Positions 53,812 through 62,523 of a DNA stretch of 64,000 nucleotides are shown piece after piece. The stretch is from the NCBI RefSeq assembly GCF_009601505.1, contig NZ_WITC01000057.1, forward strand, positions 248,001 through 312,000, written 5' to 3'. Source of the DNA: Sinorhizobium terangae. Lineage in GTDB: Bacteria > Pseudomonadota > Alphaproteobacteria > Rhizobiales > Rhizobiaceae. A model generated the notes under the pieces. That model was not told the origin of the DNA, did no database searches, and saw only the letters and a list, made by a program, of their open reading frames with translations. The position numbers were made by a program, and so were the translations under genes. Every line of letters starts with the position of its first letter. Position 1 is the first letter of the stretch.

Positions 53812-54311
53812 GACGCTACAACCCGATCGAGAGGCGTTCCCGTCAACGCGCGGGACTTCTTGATCTTCTCCTGCAGCAGCAGGAAGCCGTGCATCAACGC
53901 CTCCGGCCGCGGCGGACAGCCGGGCACATGCACGTCGACGGGCACGAAAGTTTCCGATCCCTGCACCACGGCGTAGGTGTTGTAGACGCCACCCGAAATG
54001 GCGCAGGTGCCCATGGCGATCACCCAGCGCGGCTCCGGCATCTGGTCATAGAGCCGCCTGACGACCGGCGCGAATTTCCGGGTGACCGTGCCGGCGATGA
54101 TCATCACGTCGGACTGGCGGGGCGACGGGCGGAACACCACGCCGAACCGGTCGAGATCATAGCGGGCGCAACCGGCCGAGATCATCTCGATGGCGCAGCA
54201 GGCGATGCCGAAGGTCTCCGGCCACAATGCCGACCTTCGGCTCCATCTGATGACGCTGTCGGCCGTGGTGAACAGGACGCTGTCGCGGATCGCGTTTCCT
54301 ACTCCTCCCAT
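53808..54311 (-). CDS. nuoB: NADH-quinone oxidoreductase subunit NuoB
   Basis: This 167-residue subunit holds cluster N2 next to quinone. Ligands are the adjacent cysteines in [13 protein letters not shown], with further cysteines in [12 protein letters not shown] and [11 protein letters not shown]. It overlaps the nuoA end by 13 bases. Confidence 0.97.
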   Translation of the reverse strand: MGGVGNAIRDSVLFTTADSVIRWSRRSALWPETFGIACCAIEMISAGCARYDLDRFGVVFRPSPRQSDVMIIAGTVTRKFAPVVRRLYDQMPEPRWVIAMGTCAISGGVYNTYAVVQGSETFVPVDVHVPGCPPRPEALMHGFLLLQEKIKKSRALTGTPLDRVVAS

Positions 54312-54664
54312 TCAAGCGCTCCTTTCAGCCAGGCGTAGGCGAAGCCTACGAGAAGCAGCACGATAAAAACGAACATCTCGACGAAACCGACCAGCCCGAT
54401 CTCTTTCAGGACGACGGCCCAGGGAAAGAGGAACATCGTCTCGACATCGAAGACGACGAGCAGGATCGCAAGGATATAGAACTGAACCCGGAAGCGGCCC
54501 CCCGCGGCCTCACCCGCCGGATCCATGCCGCATTCATAGGGCATGTTCTTTGCCGGGTAAGGATTGGAGGGGCGCAGCAGCGAGGAAACAAAAAGCGTCA
54601 CCCCTGCCACCAGAACAACTCCGGCGACCATGAGAAGAACCGGCAGGAATTCCATTGCTGCCAT
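54299..54664 (-). CDS. nuoA: NADH-quinone oxidoreductase subunit NuoA
   Basis: This 121-residue, three-helix membrane subunit has the conserved [21 protein letters not shown] loop and [17 protein letters not shown]. The start is at 54664, or at 54655 for a shorter form. It opens the nuoABCDEFG block. The 230 bases before it, after nuoN, could hold a separate promoter, but none is obvious. Confidence 0.95.
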   Translation of the reverse strand: MAAMEFLPVLLMVAGVVLVAGVTLFVSSLLRPSNPYPAKNMPYECGMDPAGEAAGGRFRVQFYILAILLVVFDVETMFLFPWAVVLKEIGLVGFVEMFVFIVLLLVGFAYAWLKGALEWEE

Positions 54665-54894
54665 ATCGTTACGCCCCGCTTAACCAACGAGGGCCTTGCT
54701 CAGTCGCGATATGGGGCCGGTAATGTCGTCGCCCCGAAAAAGCAACCTGGGCAATCCTCTTAAGACTCTATTCCGTCGGGCGGATCATTGCAAATCCAAT
54801 CGATTAGGCGGGATCGGGTCGAATGGGATCGTTTCGGGGTCGTGACGGCGTGTGCGCCGAGGGGGTATCAACGCCCGCTATGTCGGCATCCCGC

Positions 54895-56334
54895 TTAACC
54901 CCCAGATGCCGACTGTTGTGCAAGCCCAAGGAACCACGCCGGGAAAAGGCCGATGCCGATGGTGCCGAGGGCCGTGAAGGCGAGCGTGGCGCGCACCATG
55001 GGCGTCAGTGCCGGCTCGAACGCCCTCTCCGGCTCGCGCATGTAGATCACCATGACGATGCGGATATAGAAGTAGGCGGCGACCGCGCTCAGGAGCACGG
55101 CGATCACCGCCAGCAGGACGAAACCGCGCTCGACGAGTGCCACGAGCACGTAGAACTTGGCGAAGAAGCCGGCCGTCGGCGGAATGCCGGCGAGCGAGAA
55201 CAGATAGAGGAGCATCAGAAGCGCGAGCCCCGGATGCGACTTGGCGAAACCCGCGTAGTCGTCGATGACCTCGCCCGAGAAATCGCCGTTCCGCATCATG
55301 ATGACCGCGCCGAAAATACCGAGGTTCATGAAAGCGTAGATCAGCATGTAGAGCATCACGCTGGCGATTCCGTCCTGACCGCCGGCCACCACGCCGAAAA
55401 TGGCGAACCCGGCATGGGCGATGCTGGAATAGGCAAGCAGCCGCTTGAAATTGTCCTGCACCAGCGCGACGAAACTGCCGAGTGCCATGGTCACGACTGC
55501 GATGACCGCGACGATGATCCAGACGTCCGAGGCGGCGACCAGAGGGTTGAGGAAGACCCTGAGGATCACCGCAAACCCTGCCGCCTTCGGCCCCACCGAC
55601 ATGAAGGCGGTGATCGTCGTCGGCGCGCCTTCGTAGACGTCCGGCAGCCACATATGGAACGGCACGGCGCCGACCTTGAAGACCAGCCCCGCAACGATGA
55701 AGACCACCGCCAGCAGCAATCCGGGATCGAGCGGATCGCCGGTCACCGCCTGAGCCATCGCATCGAGTTGCGTCGTGCCGGTCAGCCCGTAGACCAGCGA
55801 GACACCGTACAGGAAAATCCCGGTCGAGACCGCGCCGAGGATCACGTATTTCAAAGCGGCTTCGTTCGAGCGCCGCTCGCGCCGCATGAAGCCTGTCAGC
55901 ACATAGGTGCAGAGCACCATCAGTTCGAGGCCCACATAGATCGACAGAAGATCCGTCGCCGAGGCCATGATCATCATGCCGAAAAGCGCAAAGAGCAGCA
56001 GGACATAGTATTCGCTGCTCGCGATCCCTTCGATATCGGCATATTTCCGCGACAGAAGGAACGTCAGGACGGTGGCCACGTAGAACACGAGCTTGAAGAA
56101 GACCGCGAAACGGTCGGCGATGAACATGCCGGAATAGGCCGGTCGCACCTCATTCGCCAGCAGGAGCGTCGCCAGGGCGGCGATCAGCACGATCCCGACG
56201 GAAGCCGAGACGAGGAAATGTTCCTGCCCCTTGCGCACAAGCTGGCCCAGGATCAGCAGGATACAGGCCCCGGTGACCACCACGATCTCGGGCAGGCTTG
56301 CGATGATCGATTGGAGAAGCGCGGCGGCGGTCAT
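54895..56334 (-). CDS. nuoN: NADH-quinone oxidoreductase subunit NuoN
   Basis: This 479-residue antiporter-like subunit has about fourteen helices. Proton-channel residues visible are the TM5 glutamate (YVGLELMVLCTYVL), the TM7 lysine (SVGPKAAGFAV) and the TM12 lysine (GFFAKFYVLVA). It is proximal to NuoA/J/K in complex I. The start overlaps the nuoM stop (ATGA). It is the last gene of the nuoJ-to-N block. Confidence 0.95.
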   Translation of the reverse strand: MTAAALLQSIIASLPEIVVVTGACILLILGQLVRKGQEHFLVSASVGIVLIAALATLLLANEVRPAYSGMFIADRFAVFFKLVFYVATVLTFLLSRKYADIEGIASSEYYVLLLFALFGMMIMASATDLLSIYVGLELMVLCTYVLTGFMRRERRSNEAALKYVILGAVSTGIFLYGVSLVYGLTGTTQLDAMAQAVTGDPLDPGLLLAVVFIVAGLVFKVGAVPFHMWLPDVYEGAPTTITAFMSVGPKAAGFAVILRVFLNPLVAASDVWIIVAVIAVVTMALGSFVALVQDNFKRLLAYSSIAHAGFAIFGVVAGGQDGIASVMLYMLIYAFMNLGIFGAVIMMRNGDFSGEVIDDYAGFAKSHPGLALLMLLYLFSLAGIPPTAGFFAKFYVLVALVERGFVLLAVIAVLLSAVAAYFYIRIVMVIYMREPERAFEPALTPMVRATLAFTALGTIGIGLFPAWFLGLAQQSASGG

Positions 56335-57806
56335 TGGCCCCTCTCCCTGCCATGCACCTCAGTCAGCAGATGCGTCACCGAGGCATCAATGATATCGAGA
56401 AAGGGCTTTGGATAGAGCCCGACCCAAAGCACGAAGACGGCGAGCGGCAGGATCGCAACCATCTCGCGGGCGTTCACGTCGCGGATCTTGAACCGGGCGC
56501 CGACGCTCGCCGGACCAAGCGCGACCCTTCCATACATGCCGAGAAGATAGGCCGCGCCCAGCATTGCGCCCAAAACGGCGGCCGCGCCGACGGCGAGGTT
56601 GGCCGCAAACCCGCCCGACAGCACCAAGAGCTCACCCACGAACGAATTCGTTCCCGGCAGCGCCATCGACGAGAGCGTGAAGAGCGCAAGAAACACCGTA
56701 TAGACCGGCGCGACCTTCATCAGCCCGCCGTAGTCGGCGATGCTGCGGGTATGGGTCCGCTCGTAGATCAGGCCGACGAAGAGGAACAGAGCGCCCGTCG
56801 TCACCCCATGATTGAACATCTGCAGGATGCCGCCTTCGAGCCCGCGGGGGTTCAGCGCAAAGATTCCCATCGTCACGAACCCCATGTGGCTGATGCTGGA
56901 ATAGGCGACCAGCTTCTTCAGGTCATCCTGCGCAAGCGCAAGCAGCCCGCCATAGACGATGGCGAGCGCCGATAGCGCCAGCATCAGCGGCGAAAAATAT
57001 ACCGAGGCCTCCGGCAGCATCGGCAGCGAGAAGCGCAGGAATCCGTAGGCGCCCATCTTCAGGAGCACGCCGGCAAGAATGATGCTGCCCGCCGTCGGCG
57101 CCTGCACATGGGCGTCCGGCAGCCATGTGTGGACCGGGACCATCGGCACCTTGACGGCGAAGGCGACCAGGAAGGCGAAGAACAGCCAGGACTGGACCCG
57201 GAACGGCAAATCCTGCGCCGTCAGGGCGAGGATGTCGAAGGTCTCCCCGCCCCGAAAAAAGAGTGTAATGACGCCGACCAGGAACAGGAGGCTGCCCGCC
57301 AGCGTGTACAGGAAGAACTTGAACGCCGCATAGACCCGGCCCTCGCCGCCCCAGACGCCGATGATCAGGTACATGGGGATCAGCATCGCTTCCCAGAAGA
57401 CATAGAACAGGAAGAGGTCGAGCGCCGAGAACACCCCGAGCATCAGCGCCTGCATGGCAAGCAGGCTCGCCATGAACGCCTTGACCCTGCGCTCGATCGC
57501 GACCCACGAGGCGAGCACCGAGACCGCGCCCAAGAGCGTGGTCAGGAACACGAAGAGCGCGCTGATCCCGTCGACGCCGAGTGCATAGGTGATCCCGAGC
57601 GCGGGCACCCACGGTACCCTTTCGGTGAACTGCATCTCGTGGGTCGTCGTGTCGAAACCAGCCAGCAGTACGATCGAGAGAGCGAGATCGAGGAGCGTGA
57701 CAACAAGCGCTGTCCACCGCACCGCGTCGTCGCTGCGGAGAAACATCAGAACCGCCGCCCCGGCGGCCGGCGTGAATATGATGAGGCTCAGCAGCGGGAA
57801 TCCCAT
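56331..57806 (-). CDS. nuoM: NADH-quinone oxidoreductase subunit NuoM
   Basis: This 491-residue antiporter-like proton channel has the TM5 glutamate in FYVFWEAMLIPMYL, a TM7 lysine in GVLLKMGAYGFLRF and the NuoM-specific TM12 glutamate in TNSFVGELLVLSG. It lies nine bases after the longer NuoL-like gene. Confidence 0.95.
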   Translation of the reverse strand: MGFPLLSLIIFTPAAGAAVLMFLRSDDAVRWTALVVTLLDLALSIVLLAGFDTTTHEMQFTERVPWVPALGITYALGVDGISALFVFLTTLLGAVSVLASWVAIERRVKAFMASLLAMQALMLGVFSALDLFLFYVFWEAMLIPMYLIIGVWGGEGRVYAAFKFFLYTLAGSLLFLVGVITLFFRGGETFDILALTAQDLPFRVQSWLFFAFLVAFAVKVPMVPVHTWLPDAHVQAPTAGSIILAGVLLKMGAYGFLRFSLPMLPEASVYFSPLMLALSALAIVYGGLLALAQDDLKKLVAYSSISHMGFVTMGIFALNPRGLEGGILQMFNHGVTTGALFLFVGLIYERTHTRSIADYGGLMKVAPVYTVFLALFTLSSMALPGTNSFVGELLVLSGGFAANLAVGAAAVLGAMLGAAYLLGMYGRVALGPASVGARFKIRDVNAREMVAILPLAVFVLWVGLYPKPFLDIIDASVTHLLTEVHGRERGQ

Positions 57807-57815
57807 CGCGCCCCC

Positions 57816-59576
57816 CTACCGCCACACCACGGCAAAAACAACGATAGTCGCGATCACACCGGCGATCATCGCCAGCGCGTAATGAGTCACGACGCCGGTC
57901 TGCAGCCGCCTCAGCGCGCCGCCGCCGTTGAGGATCGAACGGGCTACGCCGTTTACGACGCCATCCACACCATTGAGGTCGAGCTGCAGCCCCGCCCGCG
58001 CCGAACCGTGCAGGAAGGGCAGCACCGCAGTCTCCGATACGTCGCTCACCGCCTTCTCGTAGCGCGCCAGCGGTTTTTCGGCGAGCCACATGAAGCCTCG
58101 CGCGCCCTTGCGGTAGAACCAGTCGGTATCGAGGCTGATCGTGTTCTCGGGATCGAGTGCCTTGAGGAAAATGACGAAGCCCAATGCCGTGAACATCAGG
58201 ATTCCGAGGCTCTCGGTGACATGGGCGCCCGTATAGGCGTCGAAGTCGACCGGATAGGGCAGGAGCGCATAAAGCGGCCCGGGATAGACGCCGATCGCAA
58301 TGCAGAGCGCCGCCGCCATTCCCATCGCAACGAGCATGTTGCGGGGCGGCTCCTGCGCTTCCAGTTTCCGGTCCGTGCCGAAAAACATGTAATAGGGCAG
58401 CTTGAGCCCGGTATGCAGGAACGTTCCCGGCGATGCCATCGTGAGTGCCAGCATCACCAGCGCGCGGTGATCCTGGCCGGCCGCCGCCACCACCATCGAC
58501 TTGGTGACGAAGCCCGAGAAGAAGGGAAATGCCGAGATCGCAAAGGCGCCGACCATGTAGAGCGCCACGGTCAGCGGCATCGTCTTGTAGAGCCCGCCGA
58601 GCTCGGTAAGCTTGCGCCGCCCGGTGACGTGGATCACCGCGCCCGCCCCCATGAACAGCAGCCCCTTGTAGAGGATATGGGCGAAGGCATGGCTGGTGGC
58701 TCCGTTCACCGCCATTTCGGTCCCGATGCCGACGCCCGCCACCATGTAGCCCACCTGGCTGACGATGTGATAGGCGAGCAGCCGCCGACAATCATTCTCA
58801 AGTACCGCATAGACGACACCGTAAAGCGCCATCACCGTGCCGAGCCAGACCAGAAGCTCAGTCCCGGGAAAGGCGCGCGCCAGCACATAGACGGCGGTCT
58901 TGGTGGTAAATGCGCTCATGAACACCGCCCCCGTGACGGTCGCCTCCGGATAGGCGTCGGTGAGCCAGGCGTTGAGCGGCGGCACGGCGGCATTGAGCAG
59001 GAAGCCCGCGAGGATCACATAGGCGCCCGGGCCCATATCGCTCTCGATCGGGCCGAAGAGCAGCGATCCGGTGGCGGCCGAATGGACAAGGATGCCACCG
59101 AGCAGGGCGACGCCGCCAGTGACGTGGACCATGAGGTAGCGGAATGCGGCGCGGACTGCCTTCTCGCCACCTTGAGCGAAAACCAGGTAGGCCGAGGCGA
59201 ACGCCATGCCCTCCCAGAAGAGGTAGAGCGTCAGGTAGTCGCCGGCGAAGACTACGCCGAGCGCGCTGCCGACATAGACGAAGGCCGCCACATGTTGGCC
59301 CGGGCGCGTCAGATGCAGCGCGTAGATCATGCCGATCAGTGCCATGATGGTGAAAACCGTGGCAAAGACGATGCTGAGCCTGTCGACCTTCGCGATCAGG
59401 ATTTCCTGCCCGATGAAGCTCGCCGCGCCGTAACTACCCGGCTCCATGGCGAGCACGGCGAGGAACGCGAGCAGCGGGATCAACACCAGATAGGCCTTGC
59501 GGATTGTCTCCTTCAGGAAGGGGATCGGCACGGCACCAAGGATGAACAGGAGGGCGGGATGGACAAAGTCAATCAT
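57816..59576 (-). CDS. nuoL: NuoL-like antiporter subunit with extended C-terminus
   Basis: This 586-residue antiporter-like subunit has the TM5 glutamate in LYLFWEGMAFASAYL, the TM7 lysine in SAFTTKTAVYVL and the TM12 lysine in SGFVTKSMVVAAAG. Its long C-terminus has an amphipathic stretch (ISLDTDWFYRKGARGFMWLAEKP) before a last helix ending LQTGVVTHYALAM, like NuoL's lateral helix. Among the four antiporter-like subunits here it is the best candidate for NuoL, although its core also resembles MrpD. Confidence 0.85.
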   Translation of the reverse strand: MIDFVHPALLFILGAVPIPFLKETIRKAYLVLIPLLAFLAVLAMEPGSYGAASFIGQEILIAKVDRLSIVFATVFTIMALIGMIYALHLTRPGQHVAAFVYVGSALGVVFAGDYLTLYLFWEGMAFASAYLVFAQGGEKAVRAAFRYLMVHVTGGVALLGGILVHSAATGSLLFGPIESDMGPGAYVILAGFLLNAAVPPLNAWLTDAYPEATVTGAVFMSAFTTKTAVYVLARAFPGTELLVWLGTVMALYGVVYAVLENDCRRLLAYHIVSQVGYMVAGVGIGTEMAVNGATSHAFAHILYKGLLFMGAGAVIHVTGRRKLTELGGLYKTMPLTVALYMVGAFAISAFPFFSGFVTKSMVVAAAGQDHRALVMLALTMASPGTFLHTGLKLPYYMFFGTDRKLEAQEPPRNMLVAMGMAAALCIAIGVYPGPLYALLPYPVDFDAYTGAHVTESLGILMFTALGFVIFLKALDPENTISLDTDWFYRKGARGFMWLAEKPLARYEKAVSDVSETAVLPFLHGSARAGLQLDLNGVDGVVNGVARSILNGGGALRRLQTGVVTHYALAMIAGVIATIVVFAVVWR

Positions 59577-59823
59577 AATAGTCCTCGCGCCGCATGAGCC
59601 CGCCCTGATGGCCGAGGAACTTGGAAACGAAAATCAAGATCACACAGGAGCCGAAGCCGTAGACGGCCGACCATCCTGGCAGACGCTCCCATAGATATTC
59701 GGCATGCTCGCGGGAGACCAGAAAATCGGCGACGACGATCAGAGCGAGCACCAGATAGAACAACCGGCGGCGGCGTATTGCATAGGTCTCGTCGCCAAAG
59801 AAATCGACGATGCGCTCGATCAT
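59569..59823 (-). CDS. Small membrane subunit inserted among the nuo antiporter genes
   Basis: This 84-residue protein has a basic N-terminus (YAIRRRRLFYLV), one or two helices (about 22-36 and 52-68) and an acidic end (GGLMRREDYYD). Its ATG overlaps the stop of the MrpD-like gene (ATGA) and its end overlaps the NuoL-like start by eight bases. I do not recognise the family. The tight coupling on both sides argues for a subunit or assembly factor of this complex I variant. Confidence 0.75.
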   Translation of the reverse strand: MIERIVDFFGDETYAIRRRRLFYLVLALIVVADFLVSREHAEYLWERLPGWSAVYGFGSCVILIFVSKFLGHQGGLMRREDYYD

Positions 59824-61283
59824 CTGACCACTCCTTCCGCCAACGTGAGGAAATAACCGGGAAAGACGCCCATCAACACCGACAGGATGGCGGTCGCAAC
59901 CAGCGGGATCGTCACCAGCGGAATCTCACGAACCTTTGCCGAGCTCTCCGGCGCCGGCGCCCCGAAAAAGGCGACATAGCTGACCGGCAGGAAATAGGCG
60001 GCATTCAGCACCGAGCTTGCCAGGAGCACGATCAGGAACGCCGTCTCCCCCGCCTGGACCGATCCAAGCGTCAGATACCACTTGCTGACGAAGCCTGCGG
60101 TCGGCGGCACCCCGATCATGCTGAGCGAGGCGACGAAGAACGCCCCCATCGTCCAGGGCAGCCTGCGGCCGATGCCGGCCATGTCGCTGATGTTGCGCTT
60201 GCCGGAGGCGCAATAGATTGACCCGGCGCAGAAGAAGAGCGTGATCTTGGAAAAGGCGTGCGCGGCGATGTGGATGATCCCGCCAACCATGGCGACCGGC
60301 GACAATAAAACCGCGCCCAGCACCACGTAGGAGAGCTGGCTGACCGTCGAATAGGCGAGCCGCGCCTTCAAGTCGTCCCGCGTCAGCGCATAGACGGACG
60401 CCATCAGGATCGTGAACGAAACCAGATAGGCCGTTGCGATGCCCAGCCCCAACCCGCCGACCAGCCCCGCGCCGAAGACGTGGAACACCACCCGGAGCAC
60501 ACAGAAGACGCCCATCTTGACCACGGCCACTGCATGCAGCAGAGCGCTTACCGGTGTCGGCGCCACCATCGCGGCGGGCAGCCAGGCGTGCATCGGCATC
60601 ACCGCGGCCTTGGCGAAGCCGAACAGATAGCAGAAATAGACGACCGTCAGCAGTGCCGCCGGGGCGTTGGCGCCAGCAAGCAGTCCCCCGGGCACGAAGT
60701 CGAGCGATCCCGCTATGGCATAGGTTAGCGCCAGCGCGGCAAGAAGCACGCTTTTCGATGCGCCCATCAGATAGACGAGGTACTTGCGGCTGCCCTTCCA
60801 CCCCTCTTCGTCCTCGTGGTGGTAAACGAGCGGATAGGTGACGAGGCTCAGCACCTCGTAGAAGATCACCAGCGTGAAGAGATTGGCGGCAAAGGCGCCC
60901 CCGACGGCCGCCGCGAGGCTCAATGCAAAGCATGCGAAGAACCTAGTCTGCGCATGCTCGTGCAAGTGCCGCATATAGCCGATGGAATAGATCGCCGCGA
61001 CGATCCACAACAGCGACGAGACGGTGGCAAACACCATACCGAGCGCATCGACCCGGAACGCGAAATCGATGCCAGGCAGGATCTCGAAGAGACGTAGTTC
61101 GACAGTCCCGCCCGAAAGCACCGTGGGGGCCATCGAGGCGACGATTGCGAACATGGCGACCGCGGCCACCGGCGAGACGAGATCGCGGAGTTTTTCGCGC
61201 TTGTTCAACAGGAGAACTGAAAGGGCCGCCAGGCCGGCAATGGCGACGGCAAGCAGCGGCCGGATCGAGATCACCGGTTCCAA
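59820..61283 (-). CDS. MrpD/NuoM-like fourth antiporter subunit
   Basis: This 487-residue, fourteen-helix antiporter-like protein has the TM5 glutamate in LVIFYEVLSLVTYP, a TM7 lysine in AVAVVKMGVFCVL and the TM12 lysine in AGFVSKWYLTLG, so a proton path seems complete. It lies between nuoK and the small subunit gene. Because NuoL-like, NuoM and NuoN are all present too, it is one antiporter subunit more than a standard complex I. It resembles MrpD of Na+/H+ antiporters. Confidence 0.9.
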   Translation of the reverse strand: MEPVISIRPLLAVAIAGLAALSVLLLNKREKLRDLVSPVAAVAMFAIVASMAPTVLSGGTVELRLFEILPGIDFAFRVDALGMVFATVSSLLWIVAAIYSIGYMRHLHEHAQTRFFACFALSLAAAVGGAFAANLFTLVIFYEVLSLVTYPLVYHHEDEEGWKGSRKYLVYLMGASKSVLLAALALTYAIAGSLDFVPGGLLAGANAPAALLTVVYFCYLFGFAKAAVMPMHAWLPAAMVAPTPVSALLHAVAVVKMGVFCVLRVVFHVFGAGLVGGLGLGIATAYLVSFTILMASVYALTRDDLKARLAYSTVSQLSYVVLGAVLLSPVAMVGGIIHIAAHAFSKITLFFCAGSIYCASGKRNISDMAGIGRRLPWTMGAFFVASLSMIGVPPTAGFVSKWYLTLGSVQAGETAFLIVLLASSVLNAAYFLPVSYVAFFGAPAPESSAKVREIPLVTIPLVATAILSVLMGVFPGYFLTLAEGVVR

Positions 61284-61287
61284 GCCG

Positions 61288-61590
61288 CTATCCTTTCATC
61301 ACGGTCACGTCGTCGACCTTGAGAGTGGCCTTGTTCCTCACGAGGGCGACCAGAATGCCAAGGGCGACGGCGACCTCCGCAGCGGTGGTTGCGATGACGA
61401 AGATCGCGAAGATCTGCCCGCGGAAATCAGCGTAGTAGCGCCCGAAGGCGATGAAATTGATGTTGACCGAGTTGAGCAACAATTCGAGCGACATCAGCAC
61501 GACCAGAATATTGCGCCTGAGCAGCACGCCCGCCGCCCCGATCACGAACAGAACCACTCCAAGCAAAATGGACCATGAGAGCGGAACCAT
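61288..61590 (-). CDS. nuoK: NADH-quinone oxidoreductase subunit NuoK
   Basis: This 100-residue, three-helix subunit has the essential glutamates in [11 protein letters not shown] and [12 protein letters not shown]. Its ATG shares one base with the nuoJ stop (TGATG). Confidence 0.96.
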   Translation of the reverse strand: MVPLSWSILLGVVLFVIGAAGVLLRRNILVVLMSLELLLNSVNINFIAFGRYYADFRGQIFAIFVIATTAAEVAVALGILVALVRNKATLKVDDVTVMKG

Positions 61591-62090
61591 CAGCCCGGCT
61601 CCTTCCGCGCCAGTACGATCGCGCCGACAAGGGCGGCCAGGAGAATGACGGAGGCGGCTTCGAACGGCAGGAGATAGTCGGTGAAAATTGCCCTGCTAAG
61701 CTCTCTCACCTGATCGCCGTCACGGGCGGCGGCGGGTTCGGTGGCCGAAAAGCGGTCGCTCCAGAGCACCAGTGCGAGCATCTCGAGCCCGAGCAGGACG
61801 AGCAACACCAGAGCCGGCAGGTTGCCGCCCGGTAGGAACCGCTGCAACACCGCTTCGCGCACATCGATCATCATGATCACGAACAGGAACAGGACCATGA
61901 TCGCGCCAACATAGACGAAGATCTGGATGACCGCGAGCAATGGCGCCCCGAGCAGGACGAAGATTGCCGAGACCTGCAGGAAACACGCCATCAGTGCCAA
62001 TGCGCTGTGAACGGGATTGCGCGCCAGGACCACAGTCAGGGCCGTGATCACGGACACCGCAGCGAACAGAAGAAAGAACCCCTGATCCAT
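61590..62090 (-). CDS. nuoJ: NADH-quinone oxidoreductase subunit NuoJ
   Basis: This 166-residue, five-helix subunit contains [25 protein letters not shown] and the TM3 pi-bulge region [19 protein letters not shown]. It is the first gene of the nuoJ-to-N block. Upstream DNA to 62523 carries the block's promoter region. Confidence 0.96.
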   Translation of the reverse strand: MDQGFFLLFAAVSVITALTVVLARNPVHSALALMACFLQVSAIFVLLGAPLLAVIQIFVYVGAIMVLFLFVIMMIDVREAVLQRFLPGGNLPALVLLVLLGLEMLALVLWSDRFSATEPAAARDGDQVRELSRAIFTDYLLPFEAASVILLAALVGAIVLARKEPG

Positions 62091-62523
62091 CGACGCCGAC
62101 CCCTCCCACGCGAACTGTCACTCGGCGCGAGTGCGGCCGGACTGCGATAGCTCCGCACTTCGGGTGCATTCACAAATTGTGCCCTAGTATCGGTTTTTTC
62201 ACAAGATTATTGACATCGGCCGAGCAACCCGAGGCCGTCGTCGCAAAGGCGGCGTTTCTCGAACGGACGCTCGATTTCGCCAGCCGGTGCCCTGCAAGCC
62301 AATGGGATGTCGGATAGCATCAGTCGAAACGCGGCTCGCAATTTCTGCTATAGAGTTCCAATAGTGTATTGTCACACTCGCCAGCGGCGCACCGGTCGTT
62401 GGCAACCTCTTGCCCGGCCAATGCGTTCTGCGTGACAAGCAAGGCGGCGAACCGAAGATATCGGGAGGGTCGCGGTCGCGCGCCTCATGGCGTTGGCGTA
62501 TTCGTTTGGAAAAGAGTTCACGT
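62091..62523. other. Intergenic region between nuoJ and the penicillin-binding-protein gene
   Basis: No gene is supported in these 433 bases. They include an AT-rich stretch and the palindrome CACAAATTGTG (62171-62181), about 80 bases upstream of nuoJ, which could be a regulator site. No TTG-N8-CAA or -24/-12 promoter is evident. Confidence 0.5.

Noticed and set aside
57108..59597. An 829-codon frame on the plus strand over nuoL/nuoM
   Set aside because: The product is a charged low-complexity shadow of membrane-protein genes, with no start context or domain.
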